64,000 nucleotides of DNA from Arthrobacter sp. PvP023 (GTDB lineage Bacteria > Actinomycetota > Actinomycetes > Actinomycetales > Micrococcaceae), in the NCBI RefSeq assembly GCF_017832975.1, contig NZ_JAFIBI010000001.1:310001-374000 (forward strand). The letters run 5' to 3'. Of this stretch, positions 1-10,057 are shown in pieces. Both the position numbers and the translations under genes were made by a program. Below the pieces are notes generated by a model. The model did no database searches. It had not been told where the DNA came from and saw nothing but the letters and a program-made list of their open reading frames with translations. Positions within the stretch are counted from its first letter, which is position 1. The number at the start of each line of letters is the position of its first letter.

Positions 1-1
1 C

Positions 2-703
2 CAGGCCATGGCGCAGGAACAGATGGCGATGTACAAGAAGCACGGGACCAACCCCTTCTCGGCCTGCCTGCCCATGCTGATCCAGATGCCGTTCTTCTTC
101 GCACTGTTCCAGGTGCTTTCCGGCATCACGGCGGCCCGAACCAAGGGCGCCGGTATCGGGGCGATGAGCCACGAGCAAGTGGTGCAGTTCGACGATTCCA
201 GCATCTTCGGGGCCACGCTTTCGGCGTCCCTGCTGCACGGCGGCGCCGGCAACCAGACCGCCGTCTGGATCCTCTCGATCGTGATGATCCTCGCCATGAC
301 GGCCTCGCAGTTCATCACGCAGAAGCAGATCATGGCCAAGAACATGTCCGAAGAGGCCATGGCCAGCCCGTTCATGCGACAGCAGAAAATGATGCTCTAC
401 ATCCTGCCGATCGTCTTCGGCGTGGGTGGCATCAACTTCCCCATCGGTGTCCTCATCTACTGGACCACCACCAACCTCTGGACCATGGCGCAGCAGTTCT
501 TCGTCATCCGCCGCATGCCGACGCCGGGATCCCCCGCCGCCAAGGCCCTCGCCGAGCGCCGTGCCGCCAAGGGCCTTCCGGCCCTGCCCATCCTGGGAGG
601 CAAGAAGGCCGATGTCGAGGCTGAAGCTGCCGCTGCTGCCGCAGTTGCCGAGGCCAAGGGCCAGCGCATCCAGCCACAACGTAAGAACAGGAAGAAGAAG
701 TAA
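2..703 (+). CDS. yidC: Membrane protein insertase YidC, 3' part
   Basis: C-terminal 233 codons of the Oxa1/YidC insertase, which places membrane proteins into the cytoplasmic membrane alone or with SecYEG. The frame is open to the left edge, so the N-terminus lies outside the window. Visible are the cytoplasmic MAQEQMAMYKKHG segment, the hydrophobic hairpin LIQMPFFFALFQVLSGI, a second membrane segment near AVWILSIVMILAM, and the final pair around LPIVFGVGGINFPIGVLIYW. The protein ends in a basic tail (QRKNRKKK) typical of ribosome-contacting YidC C-termini. Its stop overlaps the next ATG by one base (TAATG), which indicates translational coupling to jag. Confidence 0.95.
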   Translation, partial: QAMAQEQMAMYKKHGTNPFSACLPMLIQMPFFFALFQVLSGITAARTKGAGIGAMSHEQVVQFDDSSIFGATLSASLLHGGAGNQTAVWILSIVMILAMTASQFITQKQIMAKNMSEEAMASPFMRQQKMMLYILPIVFGVGGINFPIGVLIYWTTTNLWTMAQQFFVIRRMPTPGSPAAKALAERRAAKGLPALPILGGKKADVEAEAAAAAAVAEAKGQRIQPQRKNRKKK

Positions 704-1269
704 TGTCTGTCGATAGCACCGAAAACGCCGTTTCCGCCGAGGCCATTGAAGACCAGGACGACGCTCAGGATGAGATCCAGGATGCGGGCAAGGGCTCTTC
801 TGCGAGCCGGCTGGAAGAAGAGGGCGACGTCGCAGCCGACTACCTCGAGGAACTGCTGGACATCGCCGACATCGACGGCGACATCGACATCGAGGTCCGG
901 AACGGTCGGACCTACATTTCCATCGTGGCCGAGGAAGAATCAGCGGGTCTCGAAAGCCTTGTTGGCCGCGACGGTGAAGTGCTGGAAGCCCTGCAGGAAC
1001 TGACCCGCCTTTCGGTCCTGTCGGCCACGGAAAACCGCTCGCGCCTGGTACTGGACATCAACGGTTACCGCCAGGAGCGCGCCGGGCATCTGCAGAAGAT
1101 TGCAGAGGACGCAGTGGCGTCCGTGAAGGAATCAGGTAATGCTGTGGCACTGGAACCGATGAGCGCCTACGAGCGGAAGATCGTCCACGACGCTGTGGCT
1201 GATCTGGGTTTCGTTAGCGAATCTGAAGGCGAAGGTGCCGGGAGGCACATCGTTGTTTCCGCAGACTGA
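703..1269 (+). CDS. khpB: KhpB/Jag RNA-binding protein (KH and R3H domains)
   Basis: 188-residue Jag (SpoIIIJ-associated) protein, an RNA chaperone that pairs with KhpA in other Gram-positives and influences cell elongation and division. Residues 1-40 are acidic and probably disordered. A KH-like domain follows (about 45-115, with SLVGRDGEVLEALQEL as the nucleic-acid-binding loop). An R3H domain ends the protein, with its signature in YERKIVHDAVADL. It sits between yidC and rsmG as in most actinobacteria and overlaps yidC by one base, so it is co-translated. Family assignment is firm; the RNA targets in this organism are unknown. Confidence 0.93.
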   Translation: MSVDSTENAVSAEAIEDQDDAQDEIQDAGKGSSASRLEEEGDVAADYLEELLDIADIDGDIDIEVRNGRTYISIVAEEESAGLESLVGRDGEVLEALQELTRLSVLSATENRSRLVLDINGYRQERAGHLQKIAEDAVASVKESGNAVALEPMSAYERKIVHDAVADLGFVSESEGEGAGRHIVVSAD

Positions 1270-1288
1270 AGACGCCGGGACGCAGACC

Positions 1289-1939
1289 ATGGTTGACATT
1301 ACTGCCGCGGAACTCAAGGCGGCCGAGGCGATCTTTGGTGACCGCCTGGAACTGGCCAAGCGATACGTCGAACACCTGGCCACCTCCGGCACTGAGCGCG
1401 GCCTGATCGGGCCCCGCGAGGTGCCGCGGCTTTGGAGCCGCCACGTTCTGAATTGCGCCGTCATCGAGCGCGAAATTGCCCAGGGAAGCCACGTCGCTGA
1501 TGTTGGGAGCGGCGCCGGATTGCCCGGGCTGTGCTTGGCCATTGCGCGCCCCGACCTTGAACTGACGCTGATTGAGCCGCTGGAACGCCGCGTCATCTGG
1601 CTGCAGGAGGTCGTGGACGACCTCGGACTGACCAACGTAACGGTGATGCGAACCCGGGCTGAACTGGCCGTGGGTATGGTGAATGCCGATGTGGTCACCG
1701 CCCGGGCTGTGTCCGCATTGTCCAACCTGGCCGGGCTGACCATCCCCCTGCTCGCGGGCAAGGGTGAAGTCGTGGCCATCAAGGGACGCAGCGCCGGGGA
1801 AGAGATTGAGAAGGCTGCCAAAGCCATCCGCAAGCTCGGCGGCGTTCAGACATCCGTGGTGGTCGTTGGGGAGGACCTTCTCGAGGAACCCACCACTGTA
1901 GTCCGCATCATCGTTAATAAGACGCAAAAGATTGCCTAG
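1289..1939 (+). CDS. rsmG: 16S rRNA m7G527 methyltransferase RsmG (GidB)
   Basis: Class I SAM-dependent methyltransferase that modifies G527 of 16S rRNA (E. coli numbering); loss of this enzyme gives low-level streptomycin resistance in many bacteria. The SAM-binding motif is VADVGSGAGLPG, and RLWSRHVLNC is the conserved N-terminal family segment. The ATG (MVDITAAE, 216 aa) was preferred over an in-frame GTG at 1235 because the GTG start would overlap jag by 35 bases and add a non-conserved leader. Neither start has a strong Shine-Dalgarno sequence. It follows jag after 19 bases, consistent with one yidC-jag-rsmG transcript. Confidence 0.92.
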   Translation: MVDITAAELKAAEAIFGDRLELAKRYVEHLATSGTERGLIGPREVPRLWSRHVLNCAVIEREIAQGSHVADVGSGAGLPGLCLAIARPDLELTLIEPLERRVIWLQEVVDDLGLTNVTVMRTRAELAVGMVNADVVTARAVSALSNLAGLTIPLLAGKGEVVAIKGRSAGEEIEKAAKAIRKLGGVQTSVVVVGEDLLEEPTTVVRIIVNKTQKIA

Positions 1940-2026
1940 CCGCTGGCCCGGTGCCGCGGGTCTTTTGGGGGAAGCGGTTAGGCTAGTGAACGGCAGAAAA
2001 AGCCGAATGAGAGTGAGTGTGTCACA

Positions 2027-3094
2027 GTGACCAGTAGCGAAGCCTCCACACAGCGGATACCCCCGTTCGTGTCCCTGGGGTCCGCACGGGCTATGGTCGC
2101 GCCCTCGATTGCGCCGACTGACTCGTGGAATCATCTGAATTCGGTTGCAAGTCGTTCCAAGTCCACCGCAGTTTCACGTGAAACTGCAGGATCGGTCAGC
2201 GGTAACATCATGGACTCCATTGATGACTCGAGCCCCATCGCCCGTGAATTGGCCCACGAAAATAAACGGCGCGAGCGGTTGATCGGCCGGCAGCTCCCGA
2301 AGCCGGAGAAGACCCGCATCTTCACGGTATCGAACCAAAAGGGCGGGGTCGGTAAGACAACCACCACAGTCAACATTGCGGCCGCACTCGCTGCTGCCGG
2401 GCTGAACGTTCTGGTTATTGACATTGACCCCCAGGGCAACGCCTCTACCGCCCTTGGCATTGAACACCACGCGGACGTGGACAGCATCTACGATGTTTTG
2501 ATCAACGACGTACCGCTCAAGGACGTCGTGGCCCAGTGCCCCGACATCGCGAACCTGATCTGTGCACCCGCCACCATTCACCTGGCCGGCGCGGAAATTG
2601 AACTCGTTTCGTTGGTCGCCAGGGAACAGCGGCTCCGCCGCGCGATTGACGTTTACGCCAAGGAACGCCAGAAGGCCGGCGAGGCCCGCCTCGACTACAT
2701 CTTCATTGACTGCCCGCCAAGCCTGGGCCTTCTGACAGTCAACGCCTTCTGTGCCGCCAGCGAGGTGCTGATTCCCATCCAGTGCGAGTACTACGCCCTG
2801 GAAGGACTCAGCCAGCTGCTGAAGAACATCGAAATGATCCAGAAGCACCTCAACGCCGAGCTGGTTGTGTCCACCATCCTCCTCACCATGTACGACGGCC
2901 GTACGAACCTCGCCGCGCAGGTAGCTGCCGAGGTCCGTCAGCACTTCCCGGAACAGGTTCTCGGCGCTGTGGTGCCGCGGTCGGTCAGGATTTCCGAGGC
3001 GCCGAGTTACCAGCAGACTGTGATGACCTACGATCCGTCCTCCAGCGGTGCACTCTCCTATCTGGAAGCCGCAGCGGAAATCGCTGAACGTTAG
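2027..3094 (+). CDS. parA: Chromosome partitioning ATPase ParA
   Basis: Deviant-Walker ParA/Soj ATPase that moves ParB-parS complexes over the nucleoid. The P-loop KGGVGKTTT is at about residues 105-113; DIDPQGNAS and IDCPPSLG are the other ATPase motifs. From the GTG at 2027 the protein has 355 aa with an unusual N-terminal extension of about 95 residues before the core. An in-frame ATG at 2210 (MDSIDDSS) would shorten it. The choice matters because a parS site (2171-2184) lies inside the extension: coding if the GTG is used, in the 5' leader if the ATG is. Neither start has a convincing ribosome binding site. parB follows 65 bases downstream. Confidence 0.93.
   Translation: MTSSEASTQRIPPFVSLGSARAMVAPSIAPTDSWNHLNSVASRSKSTAVSRETAGSVSGNIMDSIDDSSPIARELAHENKRRERLIGRQLPKPEKTRIFTVSNQKGGVGKTTTTVNIAAALAAAGLNVLVIDIDPQGNASTALGIEHHADVDSIYDVLINDVPLKDVVAQCPDIANLICAPATIHLAGAEIELVSLVAREQRLRRAIDVYAKERQKAGEARLDYIFIDCPPSLGLLTVNAFCAASEVLIPIQCEYYALEGLSQLLKNIEMIQKHLNAELVVSTILLTMYDGRTNLAAQVAAEVRQHFPEQVLGAVVPRSVRISEAPSYQQTVMTYDPSSSGALSYLEAAAEIAER
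2171..2184. promoter_or_regulatory. parS: parS site 1, inside the parA 5' region
   Basis: Perfect GTTTCACGTGAAAC palindrome. It lies within the N-terminal extension of parA (encoding VSRET in that frame) or just upstream of the alternative ATG at 2210. ParB bound here would sit over the start of its partner gene, so autoregulation is plausible. Confidence 0.93.
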
Positions 3095-3159
3095 AATTTT
3101 CAACAATTGCACTAGCCAGAGCCGGATCTGCCGGGCTCTTCCATTGGAGGGATTTATCC

Positions 3160-4344
3160 ATGAGCGATAAGCGACGCGGCCTCGGTCGCGGTCTTGGCGC
3201 ACTCATTCCAAGTTCCGCTCCGGCTAACGCATCCGGCAACGGCGCAGCACCGTCGCGTCCAGTGGACCTGTTTTTTCCGGAGGCCCGGAAGACGGCTACA
3301 ACAGTCCCGGTCATTCCCGTCGAGGACGACTCAACCACATCGGGACCCCCGGCTCCCAGGAAGTCCCCCAGCGTGGCGCCCTCTCCTGAAGCGAAGGCGC
3401 CGGTTCGGAAAACCGCGGCCAAGTCAGCCCCCGCCAGGAAGACGGCTACCGAAAAGTCTGAGGGGAACCCTGACACCTCGACAGCAGCTGCTACAGTCAC
3501 CGACGCCGGACCGGAACTGGTGGAAGTCCCCGGAGTCAGGTTCGCGGAGATTCCGGTTGGCGATATCCATCCGAACCGCAAACAGCCGCGTTCCGTCTTC
3601 GATGAAGACGACATGGCGGAGCTCATCCACTCCGTCCGCGAAATAGGCGTTCTCCAGCCAATTGTTGTCCGTACTTCAACCGAAAAGGGTGGCGAACCCT
3701 TTGAACTCGTCATGGGTGAGCGTCGTTGGCGTGCAGTGCAGGCCGCGGGGCTGGAAACTATCCCTGCAATTGTCAGGGATACCACTGACGATGACCTGCT
3801 TCGGGATGCTTTACTCGAAAACCTGCACCGCAGCCAGCTGAACCCCCTTGAAGAAGCGGCCGCATACCAGCAGCTGCTCGAGGACTTCGGTACGACGCAT
3901 GAACAACTCGCCGACCGCATCGGCCGCTCTCGGCCCCAGGTGTCGAACACGCTGCGCCTGCTCAAGCTGCCGCCGTTGGTGCAGCGCCGGGTAGCTGCGA
4001 GTGTTTTGTCCGCGGGACACGCACGTGCCCTGCTTGCCCTTCCGGATGCGGCGGCAATGGAACGCCTGGCCCAGAAGATCGTCGCTGAGGGAATGTCGGT
4101 TCGGGCAACGGAGGAAGCGGTGACTCTTTACCAGAGCCCGGCAACGCCTGCTAAGAACAACGTCCCCCGGCCCGGTGCCCGCCATGAACGGCTGGACTAT
4201 CTCGCATCGTCCCTGTCGGATCGTCTCGATACCAACGTGAAAATATCCCTTGGTGCCAGGAAGGGCCGTGTCAGTATTGAGTTTGCCAGCGTGGAGGACT
4301 TGAACCGGATTATGGAAGTTCTGACGCCGGGATCCGAAAACTAG
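3160..4344 (+). CDS. parB: Chromosome partitioning protein ParB (CTPase clamp)
   Basis: 394-residue ParB/Spo0J that binds parS, hydrolyses CTP and slides along DNA to nucleate the segregation complex and load SMC. The order is: a short start ([16 protein letters not shown]) typical of the ParA-interacting N-terminus, a long Pro/Ala-rich linker to about residue 125, the ParB N domain with the CTP-binding GERRWRA box near residues 186-192, the [14 protein letters not shown] motif, a helix-turn-helix ([20 protein letters not shown]) that reads parS, and a C-terminal dimerisation region. The ATG follows a TTGGAGGG ribosome binding site. A parS palindrome lies 16 bases past the stop. Confidence 0.96.
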   Translation: MSDKRRGLGRGLGALIPSSAPANASGNGAAPSRPVDLFFPEARKTATTVPVIPVEDDSTTSGPPAPRKSPSVAPSPEAKAPVRKTAAKSAPARKTATEKSEGNPDTSTAAATVTDAGPELVEVPGVRFAEIPVGDIHPNRKQPRSVFDEDDMAELIHSVREIGVLQPIVVRTSTEKGGEPFELVMGERRWRAVQAAGLETIPAIVRDTTDDDLLRDALLENLHRSQLNPLEEAAAYQQLLEDFGTTHEQLADRIGRSRPQVSNTLRLLKLPPLVQRRVAASVLSAGHARALLALPDAAAMERLAQKIVAEGMSVRATEEAVTLYQSPATPAKNNVPRPGARHERLDYLASSLSDRLDTNVKISLGARKGRVSIEFASVEDLNRIMEVLTPGSEN

Positions 4345-4360
4345 ATTTCCAGCAAAGTGC

Positions 4361-4388
4361 GGGGCCTGTTTCACGTGAAACAGGCCCC
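4361..4388. promoter_or_regulatory. parS: parS site 2 inside a 28-bp perfect palindrome after parB
   Basis: The parS core (4368-4381) is extended on both sides by GGGGCCT/AGGCCCC, giving a perfect 28-bp palindrome. It starts 16 bases after the parB stop and is followed by TTTCATTT. In RNA this folds into a 14-bp hairpin with a short U-rich tail, so it may also act as the parB transcription terminator. Confidence 0.9.
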
Positions 4389-5246
4389 TTTCATTTGCGT
4401 CTGACCCGGAATGCCCGTTGGTGAAATCCTTCGAGGTGCGGTGCATCTATCCGGAAACTGCCGTTTCCATGTTGCGGCGCTCCGTCGCCAGAAGGCGGCA
4501 GTCGGGCAAATCCAAGCAGTATAAGGCGAAGGCACGACCTCTGCCGCCCTGGTGGCGCGCTGCTCTCGGTGTTGTCCCGTTCACGGCCCGCGGCCGAGGT
4601 GCTGCCGCCTCAGGCCGCCCAGGAGATCCCTGGGGCCGCGCAGCGGGCACGAGCCTGACCTGGCAAAGGTTGGGAGCCCTAGGCCTTATGGCGGCGTCCG
4701 CGGCTGATGTGGCGGCCCGCTGTCGCTGCCGCTCGGACTGCCAAATCGGGTATTCTACCGCAACGTAGCCGTGGCCCGTAGACCGGTGGGAGGATCTGGC
4801 GGTATATTGTCGCTGCCGGGCACGCGATATTGGGTTTCCGTACACCCAATCGGTGACGTGGTGACAATCGAGTCGATGTCCCGGAGTGTTTGTTGTAGCG
4901 GCTACGCAGCTGTGCCCTGATGTTCCGCTCGTTCAGATGTATAGGGCTTGAGTATGCGAAGGCACACGCGTGATGAGCCCGATTCCGTAGGCCAAGCATG
5001 CGGCGATGGTGCTCCGCAAGCCTACGACGCTTTAGGAGGGCGATGTTTATGTGTGGCAGGTCGGCTGAGGTTCCAGGAACTTTCTAATCGAGCGCAATTT
5101 GCCGTACGTGGTGGCAGGTGATCTGCGGTGCTGGCGCCGATGTGCGTCGTGACTTCAGGTATGCGCCCGAGTTGCTGCACTCAGGTGTTGAGCGTCTGGT
5201 CCTCGCCCAGCCACCGGTGCGGCCCAGGCCGTGGCACGGTGACCCT

Positions 5247-5260
5247 GTTTCACGTGAAAC
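5247..5260. promoter_or_regulatory. parS: parS site 3
   Basis: Perfect GTTTCACGTGAAAC core; the flanks give TGTTTCACGTGAAACC, one base short of the fully symmetric 16-mer. Confidence 0.93.
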
Positions 5261-5630
5261 CAGGAGCTCAGAAGCAAGGATTTGGGGATAGGACCGCGTG
5301 TTCTGCCGCGCTACTCGCCGGGAAGATTGTGGTCGAGGTGATGGCCCCTGCCCCGCTCGTTCAGTTACTCGCCGGCGTTCGGCGGTTTCGGTGCGCACCG
5401 TCTCTCTGTTGTTGATGCCGCCGAACGTTTTCGACGGTGTTCCCCCATGACGGATACGCTTCGCCCGCTTCGTTCCAGCCTCTCGCAGCCATCAGGAAGG
5501 TGTGGCGACATCTTCGGCCTTCACCCTGCAGTGTGTAGCCGGCCTGCCGACCGGTCCGCGGTGATCCGACTGTCACTGCACAGGCCAGACTCTGTTTAGT
5601 CGACCGGTGGCACGGCCGGGCACCAAGGAT

Positions 5631-5644
5631 GTTTCACGTGAAAC
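5631..5644. promoter_or_regulatory. parS: parS site 4
   Basis: Perfect 14-bp core, 384 bp from site 3, with the same TG...C flanking bases. Confidence 0.93.
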
Positions 5645-6809
5645 CGGACCGGTCAGTCTGGCACGATGTCGTCATATATATTTGAGCTGCCAGGCGCCGG
5701 TGCTAGGTGCCGGGCTCCGATGGCAGTTGCTTGGTGCCGCCCAGAGTTGGTGCCTGCCGGGCGGGGTGGTTCAGGTCTTGGTCCCATCGTCACCACTAGC
5801 CACTCGCCCATATCCGTTCTCGCCCGCCGACTCCTCCCCCGGCTGTCGCCTGATCTGCGACTCAGATTAGCTCACAATCTCCCGTCCATAATCGGTGCAC
5901 GAGGAAGCGTCCTGGTTAGCGCACGCTCCCCCAGAACGAGTGATGTAGTTGCGTGGCGAGTGAGGGAAGGATGGCGGTGGCCGTTCTGCATGGACGGAAT
6001 CGGTGCGGAGGCCGGATCGGGATCCATTGCCGGAGAGAAGCCCCTGGAAGCCGCGCAAAGGATCATCGGCTGACACAGGGCTGTCGTGGTGGTCGACCTG
6101 AGATCGTGGCGGATCTTTGGAGCGACGGTGGGGCCTTCCGGTCACAGGGCTCAAGTCCTAGGACTCCCCCGGGCATCGCCCAAAGCTCATCTTGTCGCAT
6201 GCCGGGGTCGCAGCAACCATCGGATTCTTGAGGACCATCGGGCAAACCGGAGCACCATTCGGGTTGGTCATTGAACCGGTTAGAGCGTGAACAGGAGGCC
6301 ATGCCTGGTGATGGACGGAGGGGGTTGAGGTGGCAGCGGCCATTCGTTGGAGCGTCCTAGCAACTCACCACTCAAGAGGATGCCGATCATGGGTACGCTC
6401 CGGCATTTGACCGATGGCGTAAGCACAAGAACGCGCTTCGCTGATTGATTCTATCGACGATTGAGTGGCCATTTCTCCGTACCCCATGGTCAATATTCCG
6501 CCGGCATCCAGGCTCCTCCCTGCGGATACCTTGAATGGGAATACGTGCTTCTGTCGGGACAGCTCCGTGTGGGGATGGAGCCCGGCTTTCGGTCCACCGT
6601 CTGCCCACGGCCTCCCCCGGTCGTACGCAGTGGTTCCTGGCTTGTCCGAACTCGCATAATTCAACGTTGAGCTTTGGCAGTTTCCAGGGAGCGATGCCGA
6701 CGCAAGTTTAGTCTCGCACGCTGGCCTAGGGGCCAGCGTCCGCCAGCGTCGACTGCCTTTGTCGGACGTCAGGGCGGTGGATAAGAAGGTGCATAACATC
6801 GTAGGCACC

Positions 6810-7209
6810 TGTGGATAACTATGGGGATAAGCCAAAGCTGACAGTTGGACTTCAGGTACATCTTGACGCGCGCATGCCGGTTGGAATTGGGGGTGGAAGC
6901 GGACTGCCACACACCTCGGCTGTATGGTTTCACGTGAAACATTGCTGGTCCCGGATGCGGACCTCTCCAGTGAGCCAAATTCCGCGGAATTCAGCCAAAA
7001 AAGCATCAATTGTTGACCGTTTAAGCAGCGTCATAGTGGCCCCGCCCTGACGCTTCCCATCTCGCATCGAACGTGACACACGCCACGGCAGGATGGGCAA
7101 GGGCCCGGCCCCAACCTATGTGCAAAGTCACGATTCGTCGACAACAAGGGCGCTTGTGGACAACACTGTGGATAACCTCTGTGGAGAATCGGCGGCGCGG
7201 TGGGGATAA
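6810..7209. promoter_or_regulatory. DnaA-box cluster within the parS zone
   Basis: Three exact boxes, all with TGTGGAYAA on the plus strand: TGTGGATAA at 6810-6818, TGTGGACAA at 7155-7163 and TGTGGATAA at 7167-7175. Three single-mismatch copies lie among them: TGGGGATAA at 6822-6830, TGTGGAGAA at 7180-7188 and TGGGGATAA at 7201-7209. All six point the same way. Between the two groups lie parS site 5 (6927-6940), a 14-bp palindrome AATTCCGCGGAATT (6978-6991) and a locally AT-richer stretch to about 7025. The arrangement resembles a replication-origin or DnaA-titration element. Confidence 0.7.
6927..6940. promoter_or_regulatory. parS: parS site 5
   Basis: Perfect 14-bp core, located between two groups of DnaA boxes. 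Confidence 0.93.
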
Positions 7210-8663
7210 CTGATTTCCCAACTCGGTCAGGGAGACTAGAACACCCCGGGTTCGTGACGGGGCTTCGGAACTACGGTGTCCCTGTGCCTCGCAGACATTG
7301 GCGAGCATGTCCCAAACCGTGAAGCGAGAGCCACATGGATGGTTGGGCCGGGCACGGAAGGCAATCCGGCTGTACGCGCGGTAGAGGGGCGGCCGAGAGT
7401 TGGCGAGCCTGTCGCCGAGCCGCACCGCTACTGGTTCAGCCTGTGCGCTGCGCCATTGCGTCGGACCAAAAGGATGATGGTCTTGCCCATCCCTTCAACG
7501 TATGGCGAGTCATCCAAGCAGGCCCGGCGGCCCCGACAGCCGCCGTACTGTGCCTTCCAAGGGGCATGGCTACCTATGCCGTACCAGGCCCGGTGGTTCC
7601 TCATGGAGTGTCCGACCGTTCGCAATCTCCCGGCCGTGGCATCCTCCGGACTCCCACTCAGATGAGTCACGGCTCGGGTACCAATCCCGTCAAAGGGTCG
7701 GGCCGCGCGAGGGGATGCGAATGTCCAATGTTCGAACTATCTGAGCCTGTGCCACCGCAAGTACACCTCCGGAGGCCGGGGCGGCATCCAGTCGTACCGT
7801 GGCAGTCTCAGGCTGTGGCACTGTGGTCTTACCCGGGCCGGCCGCAGTGACGCCGGTGCCCAAGGCACAAAGAGGCCGTGACCGCCAGGACAGATCCGGG
7901 CGCATCTACAGTGCATCACTGGTCGTCCGGTCGTGGTTGGTCCGATCCAGGTTCCCCCTTGCAGGGCTGCGGGGCAGGCTCAGGGGCGTGCAGTCGCTAT
8001 GGAAGTAATGGGTCCCGGGCCATCAACGTACTGGCTCGGACCGCCGGCGTTGCCGCCGTGCTGAAGGGGCACCTTACGTTGTCCCCATGCCCGCCCATGG
8101 CGGTCGTCGACGTGGAGGTTAGAGAGGAGCGACGTTGGTTGTGACATCGACATCGGCGGTCCGACGTCTACCCCGACTGGGGAATGCCCCTTCGGGAACC
8201 GCAGCCGAAACGCCGCGCCCGCAACAGGCGGCGGCAGCTGATGTGGGAGACCGTACCAACTGGGTTGCGGCGGGCTTGCCGCGGAGTTTGGCTGCCGGCC
8301 GCTTCTTTGTACATCGGTCACGAAACGAACGATCCTCCGCCAGCGATATTGCATACATAATGGGCATTGGAGGCCTCTTCCTTGGAGCTGTTAGACATAT
8401 GTTCCTGGTCCCGCGGGCAGGTCGTCTCTTGGCGACAATGGGTATCCGCGTCGGAGGACGCAACAGGGGTAACTAAGGGTCGGCTACCAGGTAGCCAAGC
8501 GGGGCTTGGGTGGGCACGGATAGGCCACTGCCTTGCAGCGTCCTTCCCTTGCCAGGCTGCTCGCTTTCGGGGTAGGACAGTTCCGTGGTGGAACCTTTCC
8601 GATCATTCGTTCCGGGTTGACCGTCTGGTCTACTGGTCTCGGGAATACGGTGAAGCATGGACT

Positions 8664-8677
8664 GTTTCACGTGAAAC
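8664..8677. promoter_or_regulatory. parS: parS site 6
   Basis: Full TGTTTCACGTGAAACA 16-mer at 8663-8678. Confidence 0.94.
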
Positions 8678-9142
8678 ATGACTGCCCCCTGGACATGGCG
8701 GAACGGGGCTCCTCGGGTCGTTGCGCCGGAGGGTCGGTTCGCTAAGCTTTAGGTTGTGGCGAAACGGTTGCTTCAGCGCGTGTGGCGTCCATTCCCCTTC
8801 GGGCGTATGCCGCTGGTAACGATGCAGGAAGCGGCGGAAGCGGAAGTCCCACGGTGTTTGGGTGGAGTGATCAAGACGGTATTTCGGCGGGCGGATTGCG
8901 GGTAGCACGTTCCTGCCGTTGGATCAGCCCTGGCCAGGCTGCTCCAGCCACGCGATCGCATGCCGCCTCTCTTGGCGCTGGACACCCGTCCGCGAAGGTA
9001 GCGGCGCCATGCAAGCCTGAAGGCTCGAGTGGGGCCAAATGCATCCTTGTCGTATGTGTCATGCGTGTTGGGACGTCGCTGTCGCACCGTCTACTTTGAG
9101 CTCACCGGCAGCGGGTCGATGAGCGGTGCAAGGAACGACTAT

Positions 9143-9156
9143 GTTTCACGTGAAAC
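9143..9156. promoter_or_regulatory. parS: parS site 7
   Basis: Perfect core with flanks TG...CG (9142-9157), 479 bp from site 6. Confidence 0.93.
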
Positions 9157-9835
9157 GCAGTTGACCTCTGGCGTGCTCGGCCAAAAGGATGCCAGTAGTC
9201 GCCTCAACGTTCGGAACTGTTGATCAGCCGCCGCAGGCTCTATCCGGGACCTAGCAGACGAAGGTTGCGTGGATTCTATGTTGGTGATCTTGGACGGTTT
9301 ATGTGCGTGCCTTCTCCGGCCGAACCGTGTACTTCGAGTTTCCCTGCAAACAATCAGTCGCGAGTGGCTCCTGACGCCGACCGAACATCGATTTTGGGTC
9401 TAATCTGCCGCCCGCTCATTAAGTGTCTGGAATCTGCGCCTAGGGAGCGCGTATGTTCGGAAAAACCAGGTCGAAGGTCGGGGTGAAAAGCGGGGCGGAT
9501 CGCTTCGGCCATGGGATAGCCCTCGACTTGCCACTTCGGACGGCAGGCGCCATTGGGCTGATCTGCCGGATTTGAGGTCTGGCCGAATAGTATTCGCGGC
9601 ACGTTCCAACGGCGGTCTTGCCTGTTTGGCTGCGGTGCAACCCCTACCTGAATAGCACTCAGAGCCCTTACTGCATGGAACGGGCCGGTTTTAGCAGCTG
9701 TGGCTGCGGGATCCCCCGAGACATGACGGTTCATTCGGACCTCGAGGGCAGTCGACTGCGTGGTGGAGGGTGCTTGGCTGCGTAATGGACGGTGAGCAGC
9801 GGGCTCGGACCGGGCACCCTGGCCCTCTCCATAAT

Positions 9836-9849
9836 GTTTCACGTGAAAC
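9836..9849. promoter_or_regulatory. parS: parS site 8
   Basis: Full 16-mer TGTTTCACGTGAAACA at 9835-9850. Confidence 0.94.
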
Positions 9850-10043
9850 ACTGAAAGTCCGAGCCTGAGACTGCTTGGCGGTCCCGCATTTGGTTCGATC
9901 CAAGAGATCGATGATCCGCCCACGTTCGGAGCGCTTGCCCCCGGACCTCCAGGGCATTCCTTAGGGGCATTGAATCCAGCGATGGCAGCAAATGCCATTC
10001 CACCGAAAAGAGACGGCAAGAAAGGGGGAATCCAACTTCCAAT

Positions 10044-10057
10044 GTTTCACGTGAAAC
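10044..10057. promoter_or_regulatory. parS: parS site 9
   Basis: Full 16-mer at 10043-10058, only 208 bp from site 8. It is the last parS before the trxA terminator. Confidence 0.94.

Noticed and set aside
3117..3140. AGAGCC/GGCTCT hairpin between parA and parB
   Set aside because: Short and bulged with no U-tract; too weak to call a terminator or attenuator.
6365..7009. 214-codon open frame on the minus strand in the parS zone
   Set aside because: No domain, unnatural composition, no ribosome binding site; it runs across a parS site and a DnaA box, so it is a chance frame in GC-rich DNA.
9354..10019. 221-codon open frame on the minus strand in the parS zone
   Set aside because: Contains a parS as FHVK codons, no recognisable motif, and several competing frames of equal quality overlap it.
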